From NCBI RefSeq assembly GCF_007827975.1, contig NZ_VITT01000030.1: a DNA stretch of 64,000 nucleotides. One strand, 5' to 3'. The notes below the pieces were generated by a model. The model was not told the origin of the DNA, made no database searches, and saw only the letters and a list, made by a program, of their open reading frames with translations. This document shows, one piece after another, positions 25,262 through 33,357 of the stretch. The position numbers were made by a program, and so were the translations under genes. Numbering within the stretch: the first letter of the stretch is position 1; every line of letters starts with the position of its first letter. Origin of the DNA: Nitrospirillum viridazoti. GTDB lineage: Bacteria; Pseudomonadota; Alphaproteobacteria; Azospirillales; Azospirillaceae.

Positions 25262-26965
25262 ATGAAGGTGATGCGGTTCGATGATCTTCCCATGGCGTTG
25301 AAGCTGTTCGCGGCCCCCGCCATCGGGCTGGTGGCCCTGGTGGCGATGGCGGTCGCCTCCCACCAGGTGGTGGGCGGCATCACCGCCACCGCGCGCGAGG
25401 TGGGCGAGGTGCGCTTCGTGGCCACCGCCGAACTGCTGAGCGCGTCCAGCGAGCTGAACGGCGCCACCAAGGATCTCTATTACGCCCTGGCGGCGGCCAC
25501 GGCCGGCGGCGACGCCAAGGCCTCCGTCGCCCTGCTGGACGGCGTGGTCCAGCGCATGGGCAAGGCGAAGGAGGCGGTGGAACGCGCCAAGGACCGCCTG
25601 CCGGACGGCAAGACCAAGGCGGAGCTGGCCACCGTGGGCCAGGACATCGACAAGCTGGGCCAGCCGGTGGGCTTCGTGAAGGACATGCTGGGCATCGACG
25701 CCCAGTCCGCGGTGTCCTTCCTGGAACCGCTGCGCGCCAGCCTGCAGGGCGTGCAGGACCGGCTGAACGCCGCCGCGTCGCATGAGCGGACCACCGCCGC
25801 CACCGCCATCAAGGACATGGACGCCAACGCCGCCTCCACCCAGACCCTGGCGACCGTCATCGTGCTGATCGTGGTCCTGGGTGTCGCCGCCGTCACCTTC
25901 GTCATCGTCCGGGCGCTGAAGGGGTCCATCGATTGCATCTCCGGCGCGACCGAGGCCCTGGCCGCCGGCGACATCGCCGTGAACATCGAGGCGCTGGCCC
26001 GCAAGGATGAGCTGGGCGCCATCGTCGGCGCCCTGGCCGTGTTCCGCGCCAACCTGGCCGACCGCGACCGCCTGACCCGGGAACAGGCCGAGGCGGAGAA
26101 GCGGGCGGAAGCGGAGAAGCGCCAGGCGTCGCTGCGCATCGCCGACAGCCTGGAAAGCTCCGTCCACAGCCTGGTGGAGCGCCTGAACGCCGCCGTGCAG
26201 CAGCTGGCCGGCAACGCCCGGGGCCTCAGCGACCAGGCCCAGGTGGGGCAGGAGCGCACCACCGTGGTCGACCGGGCGGTGACCGAGGCCAACAGCAACG
26301 TGCAGGCCGTGGCCAGCGCCGCCGAGGAACTGTCCGTCTCCTTCGGGGAGATCAGCGGCCAGGTCACCCGCGCCGCCACCATGGCCACCAACGCCCGCGT
26401 CCGGGTGGAGGAAAGCACCCAGCAGATGGAACGGCTGCAGAACCAGGGCGACCGCATCGGCTCCGTCGTGCGCCTGATCAGCGAGATCGCCAGCCAGACC
26501 AACCTGCTGGCGCTGAACGCCACCATCGAGGCGGCGCGCGCGGGGGAGGCCGGCAAGGGCTTCGCCGTCGTGGCCAGCGAGGTCAAGAGCCTGGCGACCC
26601 AAACCGCGAAAGCCACCGAGGAGATCGGCGGCCAGATCACCAGCATGCAGGGCGCGACGCGCGAGGCCGTCCAGGCCATCGCCGCCATTCAGCAGACGGT
26701 GAACGAGATCACCACCATCTCCTCCGCCATCGCCGCCGCCGTGGAACAGCAGGAGGCCGCGACCCGCGAGATCGCCCGCAACGTCCAGATGGCGTCCCAG
26801 GGCACGGCCGTGGTGGCCGAGAACGTGGCGGGATTGCAGGCCATCGCCGACAGCACCCACCGGTCCAGCGACGAGGTCCTGTCGTCGTCGCAGGTGCTGG
26901 GAACGGAGACGTCGGCCCTCAGCGCCAGCGTGTCGAAGGCCATCGCCTCGTTGCGTGCCGCTTAA
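25262..26965 (+). CDS. Methyl-accepting chemotaxis protein, membrane-bound
   Basis: The start is put at ATG 25262 (an ATG nine bases later is also possible), giving 567 aa. A first membrane helix (LFAAPAIGLVALVAMAVAS), a helical periplasmic bundle of ~170 residues, a second membrane helix (VIVLIVVLGVAAVTFVIV), HAMP (ALAAGDIAVNIEALARKDELGAI) and a coiled-coil signalling domain with the tip QTNLLALNATIEAARAGEAGKGF are all visible. The periplasmic part resembles that of the HAMP-only protein at 20475, including the sequence around the first membrane helix. It lies 150 bases behind the YfiR-like gene, possibly with its own promoter. Confidence 0.92.
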   Translation: MKVMRFDDLPMALKLFAAPAIGLVALVAMAVASHQVVGGITATAREVGEVRFVATAELLSASSELNGATKDLYYALAAATAGGDAKASVALLDGVVQRMGKAKEAVERAKDRLPDGKTKAELATVGQDIDKLGQPVGFVKDMLGIDAQSAVSFLEPLRASLQGVQDRLNAAASHERTTAATAIKDMDANAASTQTLATVIVLIVVLGVAAVTFVIVRALKGSIDCISGATEALAAGDIAVNIEALARKDELGAIVGALAVFRANLADRDRLTREQAEAEKRAEAEKRQASLRIADSLESSVHSLVERLNAAVQQLAGNARGLSDQAQVGQERTTVVDRAVTEANSNVQAVASAAEELSVSFGEISGQVTRAATMATNARVRVEESTQQMERLQNQGDRIGSVVRLISEIASQTNLLALNATIEAARAGEAGKGFAVVASEVKSLATQTAKATEEIGGQITSMQGATREAVQAIAAIQQTVNEITTISSAIAAAVEQQEAATREIARNVQMASQGTAVVAENVAGLQAIADSTHRSSDEVLSSSQVLGTETSALSASVSKAIASLRAA

Positions 26966-26994
26966 GCCGGCTGAGCAGGTGAGCCCACCTGGGC

Positions 26995-27347
26995 CTAATC
27001 CCTGAGGCCGGTTGAGCTGATGTCATGAGCTTCGGTTGCCGGCGGCGCTCCCGTCTCCGGTATTCCCAACGGCCACCAGAACCGGGGCAAGAGTATGGCC
27101 ACGAAGAACCACACGACCATCGCTACGCCTGCCACCAAGCCCGACGCGTGGGCGTAGACCATCATGCCGACAATGGGGACCATGCCCACCGCGACCGTGA
27201 CCCACAGCATGAACGCTGTCCGAAAGCGCGTGTAGACCAGGGCGCCGCAGACCGTGCAGGTGAATGGATCGTCCACCTGGCGGTCAAGGGCTTGGTGACG
27301 GTGGGATTCTGGCAGGAAGGGCAAGCGCGTGGCGGGAACAGGCCCAT
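26995..27347 (-). pseudogene. Zinc-ribbon membrane protein with a probable frameshift
   Basis: In one frame from ATG 27347 the protein starts MGLFPPRACPSCQNPTVT; in the neighbouring frame it continues QALDRQVDDPFTCTVCGALVYTRF and two membrane helices (FMLWVTVAVGMVPIVGMMVYA and GLVAGVAMVVWFFVAILLPRFW) to a stop at 26995. The CPSC and CTVC knuckles belong together in a four-Cys zinc ribbon, so a single base seems lost near 27292 (gtgacg/cttgg region). The second frame alone gives a 109-aa ORF without the first knuckle. It is either a recent pseudogene or a sequencing error. Confidence 0.6.
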
Positions 27348-27415
27348 GTAGGCGCGTCGGGTCGTGGGGTGGAGCGACCGACGCTCTTCGGTGATGGCCG
27401 TGGCCATGGCCCGCG

Positions 27416-27667
27416 TCACCGCCCGTAATATGCCGTCCCCAGCGCTGCCAGGCCGAACACCAGCCACAGCCCCGCGGACAGCCAGGGCCGCCTCCGCGCC
27501 GCGAAGGACGAGATCAGCCCCGCCGGGAACATCAGGTAGAAGATCTGCTGTTCCCAGGTCCCCAGGTGCTCCGGGAACCTAGCGGTGGATATGACGTATG
27601 CGGCCAAGCCCGCGATCCAGAGGACCAGAGCCGGACTGATCCGGGAGAGTTTGCCTTCGGCCATCAT
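27416..27667 (-). CDS. Small integral membrane protein, 83 aa
   Basis: It has two to three hydrophobic segments (ALVLWIAGLAAYVIS, IFYLMFPAGLISSFA, SAGLWLVFGLAALGTAYYG) with positive residues between them (AARRRPW). Its start overlaps the stop of the upstream 27664 gene by 4 bases, so the two are co-translated. No family is recognised. The zinc-ribbon pseudogene lies just downstream. Confidence 0.6.
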   Translation of the reverse strand: MMAEGKLSRISPALVLWIAGLAAYVISTARFPEHLGTWEQQIFYLMFPAGLISSFAARRRPWLSAGLWLVFGLAALGTAYYGR

Positions 27668-28398
27668 TGCGGTATCGCCAAGTTCCTGCGGTTCAGTTCA
27701 TCACGGTACAATGAAAGGTGGCGTTCATTGTACGCCTGCCCCATGCCCATCATGCGGTTGGCGAAGGCCACGTTCAGGGTGACAGGCCAAGCCGACAGCC
27801 TAGTCAGCGCCTGGGCCACCGACTGCAGCCATGACGGGGCCCAGGAGGCGCCAACCGCCTTCTTCGCCTGGGTGGGCGCGCCGGCGAAGGCTGTGACCGC
27901 CCAGCCGCCCCATTTGAAGCCCGTCGCCACGTCGCCGGCGGTCTTGTAGGCCTCTGCCAGTTCCGCGTCGCTGAGAAGGCCGGGGAAGTCTTCCGGCCGC
28001 TCGATGGCTTGGTGTGCGCGGGCCATGAGCATGGCGGCCATCATGCCGCCCTGCGCCGGCCCGTATGCCTCGGTGAGGGTGGACCTCATCCGGGAAAGCA
28101 GAGCGGTGAGCCCGCCAGCGTCGAGGCGCCGGACCGCCAGCATCTCCTGGAGCAGATGCTGGACGGCTGGGTCGTCGTAGCTGACGCCATGGCCGGCCAT
28201 CGGGAAATCCAGGTGCCAGAACTGAACCAGGGTGGTTCCAGACGGGACGCGGCCGACGGGGAACGAGGCGCGGTCGATGCGGCGGCCTGTGGCGTCCATG
28301 ACGATCTGGTGGGCGCCCTGAGCGAGCTGGCGGTCGAGGTCAGCTTCAGCCTGCTGGGCGGGCGGGTCGGTGGCGGCGGAGAGGTTGGCGGCGGCCAT
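27664..28398 (-). CDS. Hypothetical protein, about 244 aa
   Basis: The frame is open to 28458, but the extra N-terminal residues are Pro/His-rich and the start MAAANLSAATD at 28398 is more natural. The product is largely helical. It contains VMDATGRRIDRASFPVGRVPSGTTLVQFWH, a phrase that looks like a structured globular domain, and an Ala-rich middle with QGGMMAAMLMARAHQAIE. No signal peptide and no recognised family. It is transcribed with the small membrane protein behind it. Confidence 0.55.
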   Translation of the reverse strand: MAAANLSAATDPPAQQAEADLDRQLAQGAHQIVMDATGRRIDRASFPVGRVPSGTTLVQFWHLDFPMAGHGVSYDDPAVQHLLQEMLAVRRLDAGGLTALLSRMRSTLTEAYGPAQGGMMAAMLMARAHQAIERPEDFPGLLSDAELAEAYKTAGDVATGFKWGGWAVTAFAGAPTQAKKAVGASWAPSWLQSVAQALTRLSAWPVTLNVAFANRMMGMGQAYNERHLSLYRDELNRRNLAIPQ

Positions 28399-28694
28399 GA
28401 GCGGGTCCGGCTCGCAATGGTGATGGAAGAGAGGTGGGGCAAAGGGTGGGTGCGGCAAGGGGATATGCCACCTGGGGAGGTGGGGTAGCCGGGGGGAGGG
28501 AGTGGGGCCGCGGGGTCAGCGGTGCGCCGGAGGCGCCCCGCCTCAAATCTCGACGAGGGTGGCGACAGCCAACGATCACTCCCTTGAGTAAACTATCGGC
28601 TTCGCAACGGGACCCCGTATCGGACAGCCGATTGCGGAAGGTGCCAGTCACTTCGGTAGTATGATGTCACCCGTCGCTGGTGGAGGGGGCTGGC
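28399..28694. other. Intergenic region before the conjugation operon
   Basis: It holds the uncertain 5' part of the leftward 27664 gene and G-rich tracts around 28470-28510. No further gene is supported. The ORFs on both strands here have low-complexity translations. Confidence 0.3.
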
Positions 28695-28820
28695 GTGGGC
28701 AAGAGGACCGAGACGGTTGGTACTGCCATCACGGCCCGCGAGATGACATGGAGTTCCGGCGAAGATTTGATCCCGGCACGCATGGATTTCCTAAGGGACC
28801 GGTCTGATGCGTTTGAATAG
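28695..28820 (+). CDS. Possible small protein, 41 aa
   Basis: A GTG at 28695 is preceded by a strong Shine-Dalgarno (ggaggggg, 28682-28689) and followed by 41 codons to TAG 28818-28820. The product begins MGKRTETVGTAITARE and ends FLRDRSDAFE; the residue mix is protein-like. It lies about 140 bases in front of the copG-trb operon on the same strand. Without a known homologue this remains tentative. Confidence 0.3.
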   Translation: MGKRTETVGTAITAREMTWSSGEDLIPARMDFLRDRSDAFE

Positions 28821-28933
28821 GGTGGGGGAGCTTTTCGGTGCCCCTACAAGATGCGTAAACTTTATTATGTATAAGGACGTATCTGGGCGTATGTGCGCGC
28901 TATAAAAGATTCTAACAGCATATCAGACCCTTA

Positions 28934-28957
28934 GCTCCGTCGCCAAGCGCACGGAGC
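28934..28957 (+). promoter_or_regulatory. Hairpin enclosing the copG ribosome-binding site
   Basis: gctccgt (28934-28940) pairs perfectly with acggagc (28951-28957) over a 10-base loop. The only Shine-Dalgarno for the ATG at 28964 is ggag (28953-28956), which lies in the 3' arm. The AT-rich stretch 28855-28920 upstream is the likely promoter of the transfer operon. Confidence 0.55.
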
Positions 28958-28963
28958 CGGGTC

Positions 28964-29362
28964 ATGAAGCCCCGCCACCACCTCTATCTCGACGATGATC
29001 TGACCGCCCAGCTGGACGCGCTGGCGGCCAAGCCGGGGACATCCAAGTCGGCCATCGTGGCGGACGCGCTCCGCCAGTATCTCGGCCGGCGGGGTGCCCG
29101 GGAACTCGACGAGGCGCTGCGCATCCGGCTGGACCGGCAGTCCCGGCAACTGGAGCGGATCGAGCGCGACGTCCAGGTGCTGCTGGAGAGCGTGGCGCTG
29201 TTCGTCCGCTATCAACTGACCGTCACCGCACCGCTGCCGGAGCCGGACAAGGCCGCCCGCGCGATCGGCCAAGAGCGTTTCCAGAAGTTCATCGACCAGG
29301 TCGGTCGGCAGATGGCGGCACCCAGCCGCACGCTGGGCCGGAGCGGCGAGGCGTCGCCATGA
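28964..29362 (+). CDS. CopG-type ribbon-helix-helix regulator of the trb operon
   Basis: A 132-aa protein with an N-terminal ribbon-helix-helix: HHLYLDDDLTAQLDALAAKPG then TSKSAIVADALRQYLG. The helical C-terminal extension (LDRQSRQLERIERDVQVLLES) is probably for oligomerisation. A CopG gene is a regular first gene of trb operons in alphaproteobacterial ICEs and plasmids. It overlaps trbB by 4 bases. Autoregulation through the upstream inverted repeat (28934-28957) is plausible. Confidence 0.85.
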   Translation: MKPRHHLYLDDDLTAQLDALAAKPGTSKSAIVADALRQYLGRRGARELDEALRIRLDRQSRQLERIERDVQVLLESVALFVRYQLTVTAPLPEPDKAARAIGQERFQKFIDQVGRQMAAPSRTLGRSGEASP

Positions 29363-30327
29363 CGCCGAACCAGGAAGCCGCCGACCGCCGCCGCGCCATG
29401 CTGCGCACGGCCATGGGGCCGCTGATCGCCGAGGCTCTGGCCGACGCCGGCATCATCGAGGTGATGGTCAATCCCGATGGCGTGCTGCGGCTGGACCGCC
29501 TGGGCGACGGCATCGTCGAGACCGGCGCCGTTATCCGCGCCGCGGAGGCTGAGCGCATTATCCGCCTGGTGGCGTCCCATGTCGGCGCTGAAGCCCATGC
29601 CGAGCGTCCCATTGTGTCGGCGGAGCTGCCGTCGGGGGAGCGCTTCGAGGGCCTATTGCCGCCGGTGGTGACGGCACCCTGCTTCGCCATCCGCAAGCCT
29701 GCGGGCGCCATCTACACTCTGGGCGACTATGTCTCGGCCAGCATCCTGACGCCGCTTGAGGCGGAGGCCCTCCGCAGGGCGGTTCGCGGCCGGCGCAACA
29801 TCGTCATCGCTGGCGGCACCTCATCCGGGAAGACCACGTTGGCCAACGCGCTGTTGGCCGAACTCGCCGACAGCCGGGAGCGCTTAGTCCTCATCGAGGA
29901 CACCCGCGAGCTTCAGTGTGCCGCCCCAGACTGCATCTCCTTGCGCACCAAGCCGGGTGTCGTCTCGCTGGGCGACCTGGTCCGCTCAACCCTGCGCTTG
30001 CGACCCGACCGCATCATCGTGGGCGAGGTGAGGGGTGGCGAGGCGCTCCAGCTCCTGAAGGCCTGGAACACGGGCCATCCGGGCGGTGTCGCCACCGTCC
30101 ATGCCAATTCGGCGCTGGCGGTACTCTATCGCCTGGAGCAACTGGCTCTGGAGGCGGTCACCACCGTCTCCCGACGCCTGATCGTGGAGGCCATTGACCT
30201 CCTGATCTTCATCCAGGGGCGTGATGGTCCCCGCCGCGTCGAGGCCATCGCCCGCGTCGCCGGCCTGGATGTCAACGGTGACTACCAGGTCACCCCCCTC
30301 TCCCCCACCGACCTCAAAACCTTGTGA
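29359..30327 (+). CDS. trbB: Conjugal transfer ATPase TrbB (VirB11-like)
   Basis: A hexameric traffic ATPase on the cytoplasmic face of the mating channel. The 322-aa protein has an N-terminal domain (IIEVMVNPDGVLRLDR) and the C-terminal RecA-like domain with Walker A AGGTSSGKTTLANALL (about 151-166), the Asp box LVLIEDTRELQ, Walker B RPDRIIVGEVRGGEAL and the His box TGHPGGVATVHANSA. All catalytic motifs are intact and the length is standard. It is the second gene of the operon; its stop overlaps the trbC leader region. Confidence 0.95.
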   Translation: MTPNQEAADRRRAMLRTAMGPLIAEALADAGIIEVMVNPDGVLRLDRLGDGIVETGAVIRAAEAERIIRLVASHVGAEAHAERPIVSAELPSGERFEGLLPPVVTAPCFAIRKPAGAIYTLGDYVSASILTPLEAEALRRAVRGRRNIVIAGGTSSGKTTLANALLAELADSRERLVLIEDTRELQCAAPDCISLRTKPGVVSLGDLVRSTLRLRPDRIIVGEVRGGEALQLLKAWNTGHPGGVATVHANSALAVLYRLEQLALEAVTTVSRRLIVEAIDLLIFIQGRDGPRRVEAIARVAGLDVNGDYQVTPLSPTDLKTL

Positions 30328-30338
30328 AGGAGTTCGCC

Positions 30339-30647
30339 ATGCGTCCGTCCTCGATCTGTGCTGTCTGCGCCACGGCCACCCTGCTGCTGTCCGCGCCCGC
30401 CTATGCCGCCGGTACTGGCATGCCCTGGGAGCAGCCGCTCCAGCAGATCCTGGATTCCGTCCAGGGCCCCGTCGCCAAGATCATCGCCGTCATCGTCATC
30501 ATCACTACCGGCCTGACTCTGGCCTTCGGTGAGACCTCGGGCGGCTTCCGTCGATTGGTCCAGATCGTTTTCGGCCTCAGCATCGCGTTCGCCGCGTCGA
30601 GCTTCTTCCTGTCGTTCTTCTCGTTCGGCGGCGGAGCGCTGGTCTGA
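30339..30647 (+). CDS. trbC: Pilin subunit TrbC (VirB2-like)
   Basis: The start is set at ATG 30339 because aaggag (30327-30332) is well spaced to it; an in-frame GTG at 30324 overlaps trbB. The 102-aa pre-pilin has a signal peptide ending in LLSAPAYAAG and two hydrophobic segments (IIAVIVIITTGLTLAFG and IVFGLSIAFAASSFFLSFF), the TrbC/VirB2 layout for a small, possibly cyclised pilin. Its stop overlaps the trbD start (TGATG). Confidence 0.92.
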   Translation: MRPSSICAVCATATLLLSAPAYAAGTGMPWEQPLQQILDSVQGPVAKIIAVIVIITTGLTLAFGETSGGFRRLVQIVFGLSIAFAASSFFLSFFSFGGGALV

Positions 30648-30934
30648 TGGGCGCTCCCCTTGCGTCGGGAGGCCGGGAGCATGTTCCCGGCTTCCAGGTC
30701 CCCCTGCACCAGGCGCTGGCTGAGCCCATCCTGCTGGGGGGAGCGCCACGCCTGGTCGTGATCGCCAACGGGACCGTCGCGGCGGCCGTTGGTTTGGGGC
30801 TACAGCAGTGGATCGCCGGCCTGGTCCTGTGGGCCGCCGGTCATACTGTGGCGGTCCTCGCGACCAAGCGCGATCCCGATTTCGCATCCGTCCTGACGCG
30901 CCACCTCCGGCAACGGGGATGGTGGTCATGCTGA
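30647..30934 (+). CDS. trbD: Inner-membrane channel protein TrbD (VirB3-like)
   Basis: A 95-aa protein with FQVPLHQALAEPILLGGAPR, typical of the VirB3/TrbD N-terminus, and two membrane segments (LVVIANGTVAAAVGLGL and WIAGLVLWAAGHTVAVLA), followed by the short tail RDPDFASVLTRHLRQ. It is needed for pilus assembly next to TrbE. It overlaps trbC upstream and trbE downstream, which shows tight co-translation. Confidence 0.92.
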   Translation: MGAPLASGGREHVPGFQVPLHQALAEPILLGGAPRLVVIANGTVAAAVGLGLQQWIAGLVLWAAGHTVAVLATKRDPDFASVLTRHLRQRGWWSC

Positions 30935-33357
30935 ACCTCACCGAATACCGTGCCCGGACGGAGCGGCTGGCCGATCTCGTGCCATGGGCCGCGATGGTGG
31001 CGCCGGGTGTCATTCTCAACAAGGACGGCAGCTTTCAGCGCACCTTGGCCTTCCGCGGGCCAGACCTGGAGAGCGCCACCGAGGCCGAACTGGTCGGGAT
31101 CACGGCCAGGGCCAACAACGTGCTGCGCCGCCTGGGCTCCGGCTGGGCGCTGTTTTTCGAAGCCGAGCGGGTGGAGGCGCTGGACTATCCGCGCTCCGCG
31201 TTCCCCGACGCCGCCTCCTGGCTGGTGGACGAGGAGCGGCGGGCCGCTTTCCAGGAGGCGCGGCAAGGCCCGCATTTCGAGAGCCGATACTACCTGACCC
31301 TGTTGTTCTTGCCGCCGCCGGACAGCGAGGCTCAGGCCCAGAACGTCCTGCTGGACACGGGCCGGAAGGGGGAGGGGCGGGACTGGCGGCAGGAACTGCG
31401 GCGGTTCCAGCAGGAGGCGGAGCGGATAGCCGGCCTGCTGGCCGGCGTACTCCCGGAGGTCAGAGCGCTGGATGGCCCCGAAACCCTGACCTACCTGCAC
31501 AGCACCGTCTCGACACGCCGCCATCCGGTGGCGGAGCCGCCTATCCCCATGTACTTGGACGGAGTGCTGGTGGACACGCCGCTGGCAGGCGGCCTGGAGC
31601 CCATGCTGGGCGACGCTCACCTGCGTACCCTCACCATCCTAGGCTTCCCCGGCCAGACCCAGCCGGGGTTGCTGGACGCCCTCAACCACCTGGACTTTCC
31701 CTACCGGTGGGTCAGCCGCTTCCTGCCCTTGGACCGGCCGGTTGCGACGCGGACCCTAACACGGCTGCGCCGGCACTGGTTCTCCAAACGCAAATCCGTT
31801 TTCGTCCTCTTGCGGGAGGTGGTGACCAATGAGCCGGTCCAACTGGTCGACAGCGATGCCGAGAACAAGGCCGCCGATGCCGACCTCGCCCTCCAGGCAC
31901 TGGGGGCCGATCATGTCGGCTTCGGCTACCTCACCACCACGGTGACGGTGTGGGACGAGGACCGGCAGGCCGCCCAGGACAAGCTGGCCCTGGTGGAGCG
32001 GGCGATCACCAGCCGCGGATTCACCGTCATCCGCGAGACGGACAATGCAGTGGAGGCCTGGCTGGGCAGCCTGCCGGGGCACGTCTACGCCAACGTCCGG
32101 CAGCCACTGGTCCATACCCTGAACCTGGCTCACCTGATGCCGCTGTCGGCCGTCTGGGCGGGGCCGGCACGGAGCGCCCATCTCGACGGCCCGCCGCTGC
32201 TTTTCGCCGAGACCACCGGCGCCACGCCCTTCCGGCTGACGATTCACGTCGCTGACATCGGGCACATGTTGGTGGTCGGGCCGACCGGTGCCGGTAAGTC
32301 AGCGCTGCTGGCCCTGTTAGCCCTCCAGTTCCGTCGTTATCCCGGCGCGCGGGTGGTGATCTTCGACAAGGGCAATTCCGCCCGGGCCGCTGCATTGGCC
32401 ATGGGTGGGTTGCACCATGCCCTGGCCACCGACGGCCCCTTGTCCTTTCAGCCCCTGCGTCGCATCGACGATCCCGCTGTTCGCGCCTGGGCGGCAGACT
32501 GGCTCGCGAGCCTGCTGGCGCATGAAAAGGTCGCCGTCACTCCGGAGACGAAGGACGGGGTATGGTCGGCGCTGACCAGTTTGGCGACGGCTCCGGCCGA
32601 CGAGCGGACGCTGACCGGCCTGTCGGTGCTCCTGCAATCCAACACCCTGAAGGCAGCCCTCCAGCCCTACACGCTGGAGGGGCCGTTCGGCCTGCTCGAC
32701 GCTGCTGAGGACCGACTCGCTCTGGCCGACGTGCAGTGCTTCGAGACCGAAGGGCTGATGCGGCAGCCGAGCATTCAACTGCCCGTGCTGCTCCACCTGT
32801 TCCATCGCCTGGAAGAGCGGTTCGACGGACGTCCAACCCTGCTGATCCTGGACGAGGCCTGGATCTACCTTGATCACCCGCTGTTCGCGGCCCGCATCCG
32901 GGAATGGCTGAAGGTGCTGCGCAAGAAGAACGTCGCCGTCGTCTTCGCCACCCAGTCCTTGGCCGACATCGCCGGCAGCAGCATTGCCCCCTCGCTCATC
33001 GAGAGCTGCCCACAGCGCATTTTCCTGCCCAACGATCGCGCCATCGAGCCCCAGGCGCGGCAGGCCTATGAGAGCTTCGGGCTGAACGACCGCCAGATCG
33101 AGCTGATCGCCCTGGCGACGCCGAAGCGTGACTATTACCTGCAATCCCGCCAGGGCAACCGCCTGTTCCAGCTCGGCTTGGGACCCGTGGCGCTGGCTTT
33201 CTGCGGCGTCTCCGACCCAGCGTCCCAAGCCTTGATCGACAGCGTCCTGACTGAACACGGGACCGCAGACTTCGCCACTAACTTCCTCGCGGCGAAGGGC
33301 CTGGGCTGGGCCGCCGACCTGGTGGGCCAGTTCACCCCGGGAGGAGCAGCATCATGA
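30928..33357 (+). CDS. trbE: Conjugal transfer ATPase TrbE (VirB4-like)
   Basis: The large assembly ATPase of the channel, 809 aa from ATG 30928 (MLNLTEYRARTERLADLVPW, the usual family start; an ATG three codons earlier is possible). The N-terminal CagE/TrbE domain is followed by Walker A VVGPTGAGKSALLALLA (about 449-465) and Walker B LLILDEAWIYLDHPLF (about 639-654), plus the late motif NVAVVFATQSLADI. It is full length. It overlaps trbD by 7 bases and trbJ by 4. Confidence 0.95.
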   Translation: MLNLTEYRARTERLADLVPWAAMVAPGVILNKDGSFQRTLAFRGPDLESATEAELVGITARANNVLRRLGSGWALFFEAERVEALDYPRSAFPDAASWLVDEERRAAFQEARQGPHFESRYYLTLLFLPPPDSEAQAQNVLLDTGRKGEGRDWRQELRRFQQEAERIAGLLAGVLPEVRALDGPETLTYLHSTVSTRRHPVAEPPIPMYLDGVLVDTPLAGGLEPMLGDAHLRTLTILGFPGQTQPGLLDALNHLDFPYRWVSRFLPLDRPVATRTLTRLRRHWFSKRKSVFVLLREVVTNEPVQLVDSDAENKAADADLALQALGADHVGFGYLTTTVTVWDEDRQAAQDKLALVERAITSRGFTVIRETDNAVEAWLGSLPGHVYANVRQPLVHTLNLAHLMPLSAVWAGPARSAHLDGPPLLFAETTGATPFRLTIHVADIGHMLVVGPTGAGKSALLALLALQFRRYPGARVVIFDKGNSARAAALAMGGLHHALATDGPLSFQPLRRIDDPAVRAWAADWLASLLAHEKVAVTPETKDGVWSALTSLATAPADERTLTGLSVLLQSNTLKAALQPYTLEGPFGLLDAAEDRLALADVQCFETEGLMRQPSIQLPVLLHLFHRLEERFDGRPTLLILDEAWIYLDHPLFAARIREWLKVLRKKNVAVVFATQSLADIAGSSIAPSLIESCPQRIFLPNDRAIEPQARQAYESFGLNDRQIELIALATPKRDYYLQSRQGNRLFQLGLGPVALAFCGVSDPASQALIDSVLTEHGTADFATNFLAAKGLGWAADLVGQFTPGGAAS

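Noticed and set aside
25238..26860. 540-codon minus-strand frame opposite the chemoreceptor
   Set aside because: Gly/His/Asp repeats typical of an antisense shadow of an Ala-rich coiled coil.
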